Assembly: GCF_014656475.1 (NCBI RefSeq) | Contig: NZ_BNCM01000015.1 | Coordinates: forward strand, 1 to 64,000 | Direction: 5' to 3' | Source of the DNA: Sinomonas cellulolyticus | GTDB taxonomy: Bacteria; Actinomycetota; Actinomycetes; Actinomycetales; Micrococcaceae | Length of the DNA: 64,000 nt | Shown: positions 24,862 through 33,020 of the stretch, one piece after another | How positions within the stretch are numbered: the first letter of the stretch is position 1 | Layout of the letters: every line of letters starts with the position of its first letter | The notes under the pieces: generated by a model | Seen by the model: the letters and a program-made list of their open reading frames with translations, nothing else | Databases searched by the model: none | Told to the model about the DNA's origin: nothing | Translations under genes and position numbers: made by a program

Positions 24862-24938
24862 CGTGGTGGCCGCTACTTAACGGTAGGCAACGCTGGGAGG
24901 GCCGGGGCCTGAACGCCGTGGGTGGATAGTCTGGCCCC

Positions 24939-26063
24939 ATGAACACCACGCCCGCCCTGAGTCCGATGCCTCGGACGCTCGAGGTCGAGTCGCTCGAGCA
25001 CTTCGACGAGGTGGCGGCCCACGCGGACGGGACGATGGCCGGGTGGCACGTTCAGTCCGTGGACCTGACGGAGCGCTCCGCCGTGCTGAAGTCCCTCGAC
25101 CCGTCCGGCGCCATGTTCCTCGGCTGCCTCCTCCAGGAGGGGATGGAGCAGTCCCTCCGCGTACGGGGTGCGCTCGTGTTCCCCATCATCCCCGGCCTGC
25201 CGTTCGACCCCTACCGGCCCACCCTCTACACCGGCCCTGAACTCTATGCGGGGGTCGAGGCGCGTCCCTATGAGCAGACCCCCGACGCCCTCATCTACGC
25301 CTGGACCAAGCGGCAGGGGCCATCGGGCGTCGAGTCGGCGATCAGCGTGGCCCTCCACGACCACCACATCGGGGAGGCGCTCCACGACACCCTCGAGGGG
25401 CCCTTCGCGGGACGGAGCATCGTCGGCGTCATGGGAGGCCATGCCGCCGGGCGCGGCACCGACGCGTATGACGACGCCGCGCGCCTCGGGCGCGGGATCG
25501 CGGCGGCCGGGCACGTGGTCGCCACCGGAGGCGGTCCGGGGGCGATGGAGGCGGCGAACCTCGGGGCCTACCTGTCGGCGTTCCGGGAGCGGGACTTCCA
25601 AGCGGCGCTGCGGGAGATCGCCGTCGTGCCCGGGTTCCGCCCGTCGGTGAGTGCATGGGCGCGGGCGGCGCTCGCGGTGCTGGGCCGGTTCCCGGGCGGC
25701 ACCGAGAATCTCGGCGTGCCCACGTGGTTCTACGGACACGAGCCGCCGAACATGTTCGCGACGCACATCGCGAAGTACTTCGCGAACTCGGTACGGGAGG
25801 CGGTGCTGCTCGAGAAGTGCACCGGCGGGGTGGTGTTCCTCCCCGGCGCCGCGGGCACCGTCCAGGAGGTGTTCCAGGACGCGTGCGAGAACTACTACGG
25901 CGCCCCCGAGACGATCACCCCGATGGTGCTCGTGGGCGCGAGGTACTGGACGGAGCAGCTCCCGGCATGGCCGCTGCTGAAGGGCCTCGCCGAGGGGCGG
26001 GGGATGGCCAGCCGCCTCCGCCTTGTCGACTCGGTCGAGGAGGCCGTCGCGGTCCTCGGGTGA
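24939..26063 (+). CDS. LOG-like Rossmann-fold nucleotide-binding protein
   Basis: A 374-residue cytoplasmic protein. The second half has a LOG/lysine-decarboxylase-like fold: GVMGGHAAGRG, GGGPGAMEAAN and PGAAGTVQEVFQ correspond to the family's nucleotide-binding loop, 'GGGxGxM' and 'PGGxGTxxE' motifs. The last carries Ala for Gly at one position, so LOG phosphoribohydrolase activity is uncertain. The first 155 or so residues are an extra domain not found in short LOG proteins. Similar two-domain proteins occur across actinobacteria as uncharacterised Rossmann-fold proteins. It is monocistronic, divergent from the Tat hydrolase, and followed by an iterated intergenic repeat. Confidence 0.75.
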   Translation: MNTTPALSPMPRTLEVESLEHFDEVAAHADGTMAGWHVQSVDLTERSAVLKSLDPSGAMFLGCLLQEGMEQSLRVRGALVFPIIPGLPFDPYRPTLYTGPELYAGVEARPYEQTPDALIYAWTKRQGPSGVESAISVALHDHHIGEALHDTLEGPFAGRSIVGVMGGHAAGRGTDAYDDAARLGRGIAAAGHVVATGGGPGAMEAANLGAYLSAFRERDFQAALREIAVVPGFRPSVSAWARAALAVLGRFPGGTENLGVPTWFYGHEPPNMFATHIAKYFANSVREAVLLEKCTGGVVFLPGAAGTVQEVFQDACENYYGAPETITPMVLVGARYWTEQLPAWPLLKGLAEGRGMASRLRLVDSVEEAVAVLG

Positions 26064-26076
26064 CCCCACCCGGCGT

Positions 26077-26230
26077 TGAGGGGTCACTTCCCAAACGGTG
26101 AGGGGTCACCTCCCTGCCCGCACGCCGCCTCGCGCACGAGGGAAGTGACCCCTCACCCAGGATCCCGGGTGAGGGGTCACATCCCTGCGTTGAGGGGTCA
26201 CTTCCCTGCGGTGAGGGGTCACTTCCTTGC
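26077..26230. repeat. Iterated TGAGGGGTCACnTCCCTGC intergenic repeat, six copies
   Basis: Five direct copies (26077-26092, 26099-26117, 26170-26188, 26191-26209, 26212-26230) and one inverted copy (26140-26155) of a 16-19 bp unit fill the gap between convergent genes. The inverted copy and the next direct copy form a perfect 14-bp hairpin (26145-26158 with 26167-26180), so the array could act as a bidirectional terminator. The final copy has CTTGC for CCTGC. Confidence 0.85.
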
Positions 26231-26242
26231 CGTCGAAAAGGG

Positions 26243-27565
26243 TCAGTCGATCTCGCGGCGCGTGCCCTCGGACGTGGACATCACGGCCACGAGCGCCAGG
26301 CCCAGGATCGCGATCCAGAAGGCCGCCACCGGCCACAGCGCGCCGCCTGCGGCGAGGATGAGGCCCGTGATGATCATCGGGGTGAAGCCTGCGCCCAGCA
26401 TCGACGCCGTGTGGTAGGCCAGCGAGGCGCCGGTGTAGCGGTGGCGCGTGGGGAACTGCTCGGCCACGTAAGCCGCGATCGGTCCGTACAGCACGCCCTG
26501 CACGAGGCCGTTGCCGATGAAGATCGCGAGGCCGAAACCCCAGAGGGTGCCGTTGGTCATGAGCAGGATCGTCGGGTACGCCGCGACGATGCCGAGGAGC
26601 GCGCCGAAGCCGAGCACGCGGCGTCGTCCGAGCCGGTCCGAGAGGCGCGCCGAGACGAAGCACATGATGAGCGTCAGGACGGCGGCACCGGCCTTGATGT
26701 TGAGGACGCCGTTCTTGTCGGCACCGGCTTCGACGGCCACAGAGACCCCCCACACGGTCGTCATGGCCTGGCAGACGTAGAACGCGGTCGTGGCGGCAAG
26801 GCCCAGCAGCACGGCTCGCTTGGAGTGCCGCAGCACGTCCACGATCGGCACGCGGCGCTTCTCGCTCGCGGCCTGGAGGCGCTGGAAGGCCGGAGTCTCC
26901 GAGACCTTGAGGCGGATCACGAGGCCCACAGCGATCAGGAGCGCCGAGAGCAGGAAGGGAACACGCCAGCCCCACACGAGGAACTGGCTGCCTGAGAGGG
27001 CCGCGAAGAGCGAGAGGGCCAGCGTGCCGAGGATGGCACCGGCGGGGCCGCCGGCGTTGGCGAAGGACGCCGCGAAGCCGCGGTGCTTCGTGGGGGCGTG
27101 CTCAATGGCCATGAGAGCTGCGCCGCCCCACTCGCCGCCCACCGCGACGCCCTGGAGGAGGCGAAGCAGCACGAGCGTGACGGGAGCGGCCATGCCGATC
27201 TGCGCCGTGGTCGGCAGGAGGCCGATCGCAATGGTGCCCGCGCCCATGACGACCATGGAGAGCACAAGCATCTTCTTGCGGCCAATCAGGTCGCCGAAGT
27301 GGCCGAAGACGAGGCCGCCGAGGGGGCGGGCCACGTAGCCGACCGCGAGCGTGACGAACGAGGCGAACAGGGCGAAGCCCGGGCCGAGGTTGGCGAAGAA
27401 CACCTTGTCGAACACGAGCGACGCGGCAGTCGCGTACAGCATGAAGTCGTAGTACTCGATCGCGCTGCCGGCGAAGGACGAGGCCAGGATGCGGCGCATG
27501 TCCTTCGTGTTGAGCGTCTCGGCGTGCGCGGTCTGCTGGGCTGGCATGGTCTTTGACGTGGTCAC
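26243..27565 (-). CDS. MFS transporter, metabolite:H+ symporter (MHS) family
   Basis: A 440-residue, 12-helix permease. AGSAIEYYDFMLYATAA in the first helix and GHFGDLIGRKKML in the loop between helices 2 and 3 are hallmarks of the MHS/ShiA/ProP group, which takes up organic acids such as shikimate, ketoglutarate or aromatic acids. The GTG at 27565 was chosen since AAAGGAC lies 8 bases before it; the farther in-frame TTG has nothing comparable. It lies 42 bp downstream of the metallo-beta-lactamase-fold gene on the same strand, so transporter and hydrolase probably form one operon with a divergent LysR regulator. Confidence 0.87.
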   Translation of the reverse strand: MTTSKTMPAQQTAHAETLNTKDMRRILASSFAGSAIEYYDFMLYATAASLVFDKVFFANLGPGFALFASFVTLAVGYVARPLGGLVFGHFGDLIGRKKMLVLSMVVMGAGTIAIGLLPTTAQIGMAAPVTLVLLRLLQGVAVGGEWGGAALMAIEHAPTKHRGFAASFANAGGPAGAILGTLALSLFAALSGSQFLVWGWRVPFLLSALLIAVGLVIRLKVSETPAFQRLQAASEKRRVPIVDVLRHSKRAVLLGLAATTAFYVCQAMTTVWGVSVAVEAGADKNGVLNIKAGAAVLTLIMCFVSARLSDRLGRRRVLGFGALLGIVAAYPTILLMTNGTLWGFGLAIFIGNGLVQGVLYGPIAAYVAEQFPTRHRYTGASLAYHTASMLGAGFTPMIITGLILAAGGALWPVAAFWIAILGLALVAVMSTSEGTRREID

Positions 27566-27607
27566 AGTGCGGTCCTTTTCCAATGGTGGACTCAGGCGGG
27601 GCGGCTG

Positions 27608-28633
27608 TCAGCGCTGACGGCCGAAGGGGATGACATCAAGGTCGCGGGGGAGCACGAAGCGGCCCGTGAAGTTCTCGGCGGCTTCGGCCCAGACCGAGTC
27701 GGGCGCGTGGCCCGGGACGAGGTGGTGCAGGGCCAGGGTGGCGGCGCCTGCCGCCTCGGCGGCCTTGGCCGCCTCGCGGACGCTCGTGTGGGACTTGTAG
27801 TGGTGGTCCCGGGCGGCGCGCGAGGCTTCGTCGGTCTTGCTCGCGTAGAGGGATTCGACCCAGTCGAAGTCGATGGCCTCGTGCAGGAGCAGGTCGGTGC
27901 CCTGGGCGAGGGTGATGAGGTTGGGCGTGTAGCACGTGTCGCCGGAGATCGTCACGGAGCCCTCGGCGGTGTCGAAGCGGAAGGCGAACGCCGGGGCGAC
28001 GGGCGGGTGCTCGACGAGGATCGCGGTCACGGTCACGAGCTCGTCGCGGTAGACCTCGAACGGGTCCATCTCGGGGGTCTGGTTGTCGTTGGGGTGGTAG
28101 CCGATTCCCGCGGGGATCTCGATGTCCTCGGCGCGGAACACGTCCAGCGGGCTGGGCTTGAGCGAGTCGAGGATGCGGTCGTTGAGGTCGGTGGCGTGTG
28201 CGGCCATGAGCGTCTCGAACATCTCGCGGGTGCCGGGGGTGAGGCTCTGCGGCGCGAGGGGCTCGGGACGCACGACGGCGCGGGGGGACACCGGGGGCAG
28301 CTCGCCGCGGTTGCCAGGTCCGATGATCCGCACGGGGTCGGTGCCGGCGCGGTCCTGCAGCGCGTAGAGGCCGAAGATGCCCAGGCCTGCGAGGTCGTAG
28401 ACGTGGTCGGAGTGGAGGTGCGTGATGAAGAGGGCGCGGAGGTCCTTCAGGTCGAGGCCCGACTGGGCGATGCGGCGTCCGGCACCCTGGCCGAGGTCGA
28501 CGAGGTAGAACGCGTCCCCGACCACCACGGCGGTCGCGATCCCGGTGCGTTCGCCGGAGTCGGCCGCCGCCCACCAGCGGGGGCCACCGGCGGTTCCGAG
28601 GGTGACGATGTGGGGCGCGAGATCTGCTGCCAT
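27608..28633 (-). CDS. Metallo-beta-lactamase-fold hydrolase (RNase Z-like branch)
   Basis: A 341-residue hydrolase. THLHSDH (residues 71-77) is the zinc-binding HxHxDH motif, SGDTCYTPN supplies the bridging Asp and HHLVPGH the late His ligands. GTAGGPRWW near the N-terminus is as in RNase Z/arylsulfatase-like members. Context with an organic-acid permease and a LysR regulator argues for a catabolic lactone, ester or sulfate hydrolase rather than tRNA processing. The ATG at 28633 follows AAGGAGCACAGCTGAAG. The exact substrate is unknown. Confidence 0.83.
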   Translation of the reverse strand: MAADLAPHIVTLGTAGGPRWWAAADSGERTGIATAVVVGDAFYLVDLGQGAGRRIAQSGLDLKDLRALFITHLHSDHVYDLAGLGIFGLYALQDRAGTDPVRIIGPGNRGELPPVSPRAVVRPEPLAPQSLTPGTREMFETLMAAHATDLNDRILDSLKPSPLDVFRAEDIEIPAGIGYHPNDNQTPEMDPFEVYRDELVTVTAILVEHPPVAPAFAFRFDTAEGSVTISGDTCYTPNLITLAQGTDLLLHEAIDFDWVESLYASKTDEASRAARDHHYKSHTSVREAAKAAEAAGAATLALHHLVPGHAPDSVWAEAAENFTGRFVLPRDLDVIPFGRQR

Positions 28634-28690
28634 CTTCAGCTGTGCTCCTTGTCCTGAGTGGTCCTGCAGTCCAGTGTGGTGCGGACCACA

Positions 28691-28730
28691 GCATTTGTAT
28701 AATCAATCAATCTGTATGAATCGATAAGGA
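28691..28730. promoter_or_regulatory. Divergent promoter of lysR and the hydrolase-transporter operon
   Basis: An AT-rich island with a perfect TATAAT -10 at 28698-28703 on the plus strand, the iterated AATCAATCAATC at 28701-28712, and AAGGAG before lysR. LysR proteins normally bind such AT-rich divergent regions. Confidence 0.55.
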
Positions 28731-28736
28731 GCGCTG

Positions 28737-29681
28737 ATGCCAGAGTTCACCCTCCGTCAGCTCGAATACTTCGTGGCCGTGCTCGACGCCGGCTCGGTCA
28801 CTGACGCCGCCAGGCGCAGCAATGTCTCCCAGGCCGCGGCGTCGATGGCGATCGGCCAGCTCGAGCGGGCTCTCGGAGTCGACCTCTTCATCCGTTCGCG
28901 GTCCAAACGGCTCGTTCCCACCCAAGCGGGGGCCGCCTTGGGCGCCCGTGCCCGGCGGATCCTGGCCGACGCGGCGGAGGTCCCCGGCGCGGTGAGGTCC
29001 GGCTGGGAGGAGCTCAAGGGCAGCGTCCGGATCGGGTGCATGATCGCCATCAGTCCGCGGCTTATCCCACCGCTCCTGGCCGACATCGGCCGCAGGTGGC
29101 CGGAGATCGAGCTCTCGTTCGTCGAGGGGGCCGCCGAGGAGCTGCAGCGCGCGGTGATGGATGGCGAGCTCGACGCCGCGTTCGTCTACTCGCTCCAGAC
29201 GATCCCCGGCGTCGACCCCGTGACCATCGCCGAGTCGCGGCCGCAGATCATGCTCGCCGAGTCGCATCCCCTCGCGCAGAGGAGCTCCCTCCGCTTCGCC
29301 GACCTCGCCGAGGAGGACGCCGTCCTCTTCGACGTTCCTCCGAGTGTGGAGCGCGTGCAGGCGATGTTCCAGTCCATCGGGGTCGAGCCGCGCGTGCGCT
29401 GGAAGAGCGTGGTCGCGGAGAACATCCGCGGGATCGTGTCCAGTGGCCGGGCGTATTCGGTGACCAACGTGTGGAAGGGCATGGAGGAGCATTTCGCCGC
29501 CGCCGGAGTGGTCACGGTCCCCGTCAGCGATCCGACGCCGCCCAACTACGTGGTCGCCGCCGTCCCACCGGGCCTGCGTCGGCCGCGGCGAGTGGAGGCC
29601 GTCCTCGACGCTGCCCGTTCGATCGCCACCGGCGCCCCCGACGACGTTCCCCCGGACGGCGGTCCTGTGGGACTCCCATGA
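28737..29681 (+). CDS. LysR-family transcriptional regulator
   Basis: A 314-residue regulator. The N-terminal winged helix (about residues 3-60) reads FTLRQLEYFVAVLDAGSVTD with SQAAASMAIGQLE as the recognition region, and an LTTR effector domain follows (GCMIAISPRLIPPLL through GIVSSGRAYSVTN). It is divergent from the hydrolase-MHS permease operon, which it most likely activates in response to the imported substrate or product. The ATG at 28737 follows AAGGAGCGCTG. A small GC hairpin lies just past the stop. Confidence 0.88.
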   Translation: MPEFTLRQLEYFVAVLDAGSVTDAARRSNVSQAAASMAIGQLERALGVDLFIRSRSKRLVPTQAGAALGARARRILADAAEVPGAVRSGWEELKGSVRIGCMIAISPRLIPPLLADIGRRWPEIELSFVEGAAEELQRAVMDGELDAAFVYSLQTIPGVDPVTIAESRPQIMLAESHPLAQRSSLRFADLAEEDAVLFDVPPSVERVQAMFQSIGVEPRVRWKSVVAENIRGIVSSGRAYSVTNVWKGMEEHFAAAGVVTVPVSDPTPPNYVVAAVPPGLRRPRRVEAVLDAARSIATGAPDDVPPDGGPVGLP

Positions 29682-29684
29682 CCC

Positions 29685-29701
29685 GCCCGCGCTGAGCGGG
29701 C
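29685..29701. terminator. Short hairpin between lysR and the convergent protease gene
   Basis: GCCCGC and GCGGGC pair around a 5-base loop, with GGGAAAAGG following. It is the only terminator-like element in the 38-bp gap. Confidence 0.4.
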
Positions 29702-29719
29702 CTCCAGGGAAAAGGGGCG

Positions 29720-30697
29720 TCAGAGGTCCGGCCGGCAGGGCGCCGCGGAGATCTCGGCGAGGCCGGCACGGTCGCCGGGCCCGAGGTCGAGCTGCCCGGT
29801 GTTGCTCTCGGCCATCAGCTCCCCTGCAGCGCTCACGTGCCCCAGCCCCATCACGTGCCCGAACTCGTGCAGGACGATCGCTTCTGCGAGGGCCGCCCCG
29901 CCCGGACGGGCAAGAACCGAGCTGAGGTCCGGCGCGTCCAGGACGATGGCCCCGGTGACGAGCGCGGGCTCCGTCCCAGGCCGCTCGATGGCGGCGCTGC
30001 CGCCGAGCCCCGCCGTCTTGCCGGCGAGGCGAGGGGTCTGCTCGGGCGTCGAGAACCCGACGACGACCGGCGCCCAACGGTCCCCGTACCGCTTGGGCTG
30101 GTAGGCCGGCCGGTCGAACGACGCCGTCTCATCGGTCGGGCTGTCCCGGCGGAGCAGGAATCCGCTAGCAGCCGCGATCCGGGAGGCTGCCCGGTCCACG
30201 AGCTCGACGGCGCCCGGCGGAGCCCCCGCCGGGTTCACGGTGTAGTGGAGGGGCCTGCAGGGGGAATACCCCGCGGGGCCATCGTCGGAACGCGTCACCA
30301 GGAACGTGTGCGGACCATCCTCGCGGGGCATGGCCACCACCTGCACCGGCCTTGGGCCTTCCTCGAATCCGGGCGTCGGTCCATCGGGATGCACGCCCAT
30401 CAGCGAGCCGATCGAGTCGCTGCCGATAGCCGGTGCGTGGCCCGGCAGGACCCAGCGGAGCCACAGCGAAGAGGACAGGAGCCCGGTGAGGACGGCCAGT
30501 ACGACGACGGTCCTCGCCATGCCGCCGCGTCCGGCAATCAGCCTCCGCCTGCGCCTCGGGGGCTTGGCGGCTCGCACGAGGTCGCGGGGAAGGCCCCGGT
30601 CCAAGCCCGCGAGCACCCGACGGGCCTCCTCGTCGATGGCCCATTGCGGAATGTGCCCGTCACTGGCCCGCGGAAGCGGCCGGTCGTCGTCGTCCAT
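29720..30697 (-). CDS. Membrane-anchored metzincin-like zinc protease
   Basis: A 325-residue protein with a basic cytoplasmic N-terminus (about residues 1-58, including RRRRR), one transmembrane helix (about 60-83) and an extracytoplasmic domain. The zinc motif HEFGHVMGLGH is at residues 277-287, the metzincin consensus HExxHxxGxxH, followed by ELMAES, which could provide the Met-turn. The ATG at 30697 was chosen because GAGGGGGG precedes it; the longer frame upstream overlaps the VIT gene. It resembles matrixin-like actinobacterial proteins. The substrate is unknown and no partner gene is adjacent. Confidence 0.8.
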   Translation of the reverse strand: MDDDDRPLPRASDGHIPQWAIDEEARRVLAGLDRGLPRDLVRAAKPPRRRRRLIAGRGGMARTVVVLAVLTGLLSSSLWLRWVLPGHAPAIGSDSIGSLMGVHPDGPTPGFEEGPRPVQVVAMPREDGPHTFLVTRSDDGPAGYSPCRPLHYTVNPAGAPPGAVELVDRAASRIAAASGFLLRRDSPTDETASFDRPAYQPKRYGDRWAPVVVGFSTPEQTPRLAGKTAGLGGSAAIERPGTEPALVTGAIVLDAPDLSSVLARPGGAALAEAIVLHEFGHVMGLGHVSAAGELMAESNTGQLDLGPGDRAGLAEISAAPCRPDL

Positions 30698-30834
30698 CTG
30701 TCCCCCCTCGCCGCCGATGCACGGCGGATACGAGGGACAGCCTAGGCGAACGCGGCTTCGGCGCTGAGGCCGCACGCGGGAACAGGACGTGCAGTGCGGG
30801 CTCAGCCGCGCGGCGTCGTCCGCGGCCCGACCGG

Positions 30835-31950
30835 CTAGCCGAGGGAGACGCCGAACAGGTAGCCGAGCACGTACGTCACGGCGGCGGCGCCGAAGCCGAT
30901 CGCGAGCTGGCGCAGCGCGCGCGTGAGCGGCGAGGCACCCGCGAGCAGCCCGACCACGGCGCCCGTGCCGAGCAGCGCGAGGCCGACGAGGGCACCCGCC
31001 ACGATGAGCGCCGGGACGCCGATCATGCCGAACAGGAACGGGATGATCGGAATGATCGCCCCCGAGGCGAAGAAGCAGAAGCTCGCACCTGCGGCGCCCC
31101 AGGCGGAGCCGATGGCCTCGTGCTCGTCGGCCTCCTCCTCGATTTCGGGGTGGAGGGAGAGGCTCGGATCGCAGTCGCAGCTGAAATGCCCGAGCCGCTC
31201 GGCGGCGCGGTGCTCGGCGGCCTCCTGGCTCATCCCGCGTGCCTTGTACACGAGCACGAGCTCGTTCGCCGTGAGGTCCAAGTCCGGTGCGGCGGCGAGC
31301 GTGACCTGTGTGGGGCGCGACGCCGAGAGCAGCTCGCGCTGGGAGCGCACCGAGATGAACTCGCCCGCGCCCATCGAGAGCGCTCCTGCGAGGAGTCCGG
31401 CGACCCCGGAGAGCAGCACCACGTGGCTTGCCACGCCGGAGGCGGCCATGCCGGCCACGAGCGACAGGTTGCTCACGAGGCCGTCGTTGGCACCGAACAC
31501 CGCAGCACGGAACATGCCCGAGAGGCGCGTGCGGCCGCGGATGGCAAGCCCGCGCACCACTTCCTCGTGGATGCGCTCGTCCGCCGCCATGGCCGGGGTT
31601 GCGAAGGGATCCGTCGCGTAGGGGGATCGGCTCTCGGCGCGCTGGGCCATCGCGAGGACGAACACGCTGCCGAAATGGCGGGCGAGGAACCCCAGCAGCT
31701 GGCTCCGCAGGGACGCTGGTCGGGGCTTGCCCGCGTGCTCTCCGAGCAGCGCCACCCAATGCGCCTCATGCCGGCGCTCGGCCTCGGCGAGCCCGAGGAG
31801 GATGTCCCGTTCCTCGCCCTCTCGCCGGGAGGCGAGGGCGCGGTAGATTGCAGCCTCGGCCTTCTCGTCGGCGAGGTACTGGCGCCAGCGGCGAAGGTCG
31901 GCGGGTGTGGGTTCCGGGTGTCCGGGCGAAGGGGAAAGGCTCTTCTGCAT
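30835..31950 (-). CDS. VIT1/CCC1-family iron/manganese transporter with ferritin-like domain
   Basis: A 371-residue protein. Residues 18-150 are a ferritin-like/rubrerythrin-type helical domain (DEKAEAAIYRALASRREGEER, LAEAERRHEAHW) with Glu and His residues suited to metal binding. From about 165 the CCC1 membrane domain begins (FGANDGLVSNLSLVAGMAASG), including the cytoplasmic metal-binding segment (EEADEHEA). It probably exports or sequesters Fe2+ or Mn2+. The ATG at 31950 follows AGGAGCC. It is monocistronic; the 318 bp upstream up to 32268 contain no gene. Confidence 0.88.
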   Translation of the reverse strand: MQKSLSPSPGHPEPTPADLRRWRQYLADEKAEAAIYRALASRREGEERDILLGLAEAERRHEAHWVALLGEHAGKPRPASLRSQLLGFLARHFGSVFVLAMAQRAESRSPYATDPFATPAMAADERIHEEVVRGLAIRGRTRLSGMFRAAVFGANDGLVSNLSLVAGMAASGVASHVVLLSGVAGLLAGALSMGAGEFISVRSQRELLSASRPTQVTLAAAPDLDLTANELVLVYKARGMSQEAAEHRAAERLGHFSCDCDPSLSLHPEIEEEADEHEAIGSAWGAAGASFCFFASGAIIPIIPFLFGMIGVPALIVAGALVGLALLGTGAVVGLLAGASPLTRALRQLAIGFGAAAVTYVLGYLFGVSLG

Positions 31951-32268
31951 GTGTGGCTCCTGCGGCGATGGGTACGGTGCGCGGCCCCATCGCCCCGGCC
32001 ACTGTAGACCTATTCGCGGCGCATTTTCGCCCGGCACACCCTCGCTCGAGAGTTAGGCGCGCCTGAATTCCGGTGCCTTCTTGGGCCTCACGTCGAGGTG
32101 CCTGCGGGTGTGAGCCGGGCATGCATGGGTCGTTTCACCGGGACGCTTCCAGAACTCTGCAAGGTGGTGTCTGGAAGGCAACAGCTGTTGTCCTTTAGGC
32201 TAAGTTGTGATGCTTCCAACAGATGCGGCGGCCGCCGCGATGGCGGTAGCCCGACGGAAAGAGGTCGC
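31951..32268. promoter_or_regulatory. Intergenic region between VIT transporter and XRE-cupin gene
   Basis: 318 bp without a convincing gene. It holds the perfect 8-bp inverted repeat CTTCCAGA (32146-32153) / TCTGGAAG (32170-32177), spaced 16 bp, and a third CTTCCA at 32213. These may be regulatory sites for one of the divergent genes. No clear sigma-70 pair was identified. Confidence 0.4.
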
Positions 32269-32844
32269 GTGAAAGCACTGCCCATCGAACCGAGCAACGC
32301 GCCGGTGGCGATCGGTTCGCGCATCCGCGCCGCCCGGCAGTCCCAGCGTATGACCATCGAGCAGGTGGCCGACGCCACCGGCCTCACCAAGGGCTTCCTC
32401 TCACGGGTCGAGCGGGACCTGACCTCACCCTCGGTTGCGTCACTCGTGACCCTGTGCCAAGTGCTCTCGATCGCCATCGGCGACCTCTTCGCCGTGCCGG
32501 AGACCTACCTCACGCGTGCCGGGGACGCCCCGCGCATCTCGCTCGGCGGCGAGGGGATCGTGGAGAGGCTCCTCACCTCCCGCTCCGAACGGCGGGTCCA
32601 GGTGCTCCAAGCGGACATCGCACCCCATGGGACGGGGGAGTCCGAGCTGTACGCGGTGGACTGCGATGTGGACGTGCTCCACGTGGTCCGAGGCCAGCTC
32701 ACCCTCATCATGACCAACGAGCGCTACACCCTCCGCGCGGGGGACACGCTCACCTTCCCCGGGCGCGAGCCCCACTCCTGGGTCAACCCGTCCGCCGAGC
32801 CGACGACGGTCCTCTGGGTACTGGTGCCCGCTGCATCCCGCTGA
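32269..32844 (+). CDS. XRE-family regulator with C-terminal cupin
   Basis: A 191-residue regulator. A helix-turn-helix occupies about residues 15-70 (IGSRIRAARQSQRMTIEQVA ... TKGFLSRVERDLTSPSV) and a cupin_2 domain about 110-190 (DVLHVVRGQLTL, RAGDTLTFPGREPHSW). Such proteins repress catabolic or polyamine genes in response to a small ligand in the cupin (for example PuuR, SutR). The GTG at 32269 is placed by GAAAGAGG. No obvious target is adjacent; the ureohydrolase operon 5 kb away is one thematic candidate, though nothing in the sequence proves it. Confidence 0.85.
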   Translation: MKALPIEPSNAPVAIGSRIRAARQSQRMTIEQVADATGLTKGFLSRVERDLTSPSVASLVTLCQVLSIAIGDLFAVPETYLTRAGDAPRISLGGEGIVERLLTSRSERRVQVLQADIAPHGTGESELYAVDCDVDVLHVVRGQLTLIMTNERYTLRAGDTLTFPGREPHSWVNPSAEPTTVLWVLVPAASR

Positions 32845-33020
32845 GCCCGGGCCGCGGTGCGCCCCCTGGGTCGCAGCCCGGGTTCTCGCGGGGCTCAGCA
32901 TGCCGCCGGCCCGTGCCGTCCCGCCCATGTCTCCCGGCTGAAGCCGCCGACGCGCCGGAAAGGAAGCTCCGCACCCGGAAGACGTGGGCGGGAACGTACG
33001 CTCGGTCTGCCAGCGACCCC

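Noticed and set aside
26077..26230. CRISPR array or transposon end
   Set aside because: Unit spacing is irregular and tiny, units differ in orientation, and there is no transposase nearby.
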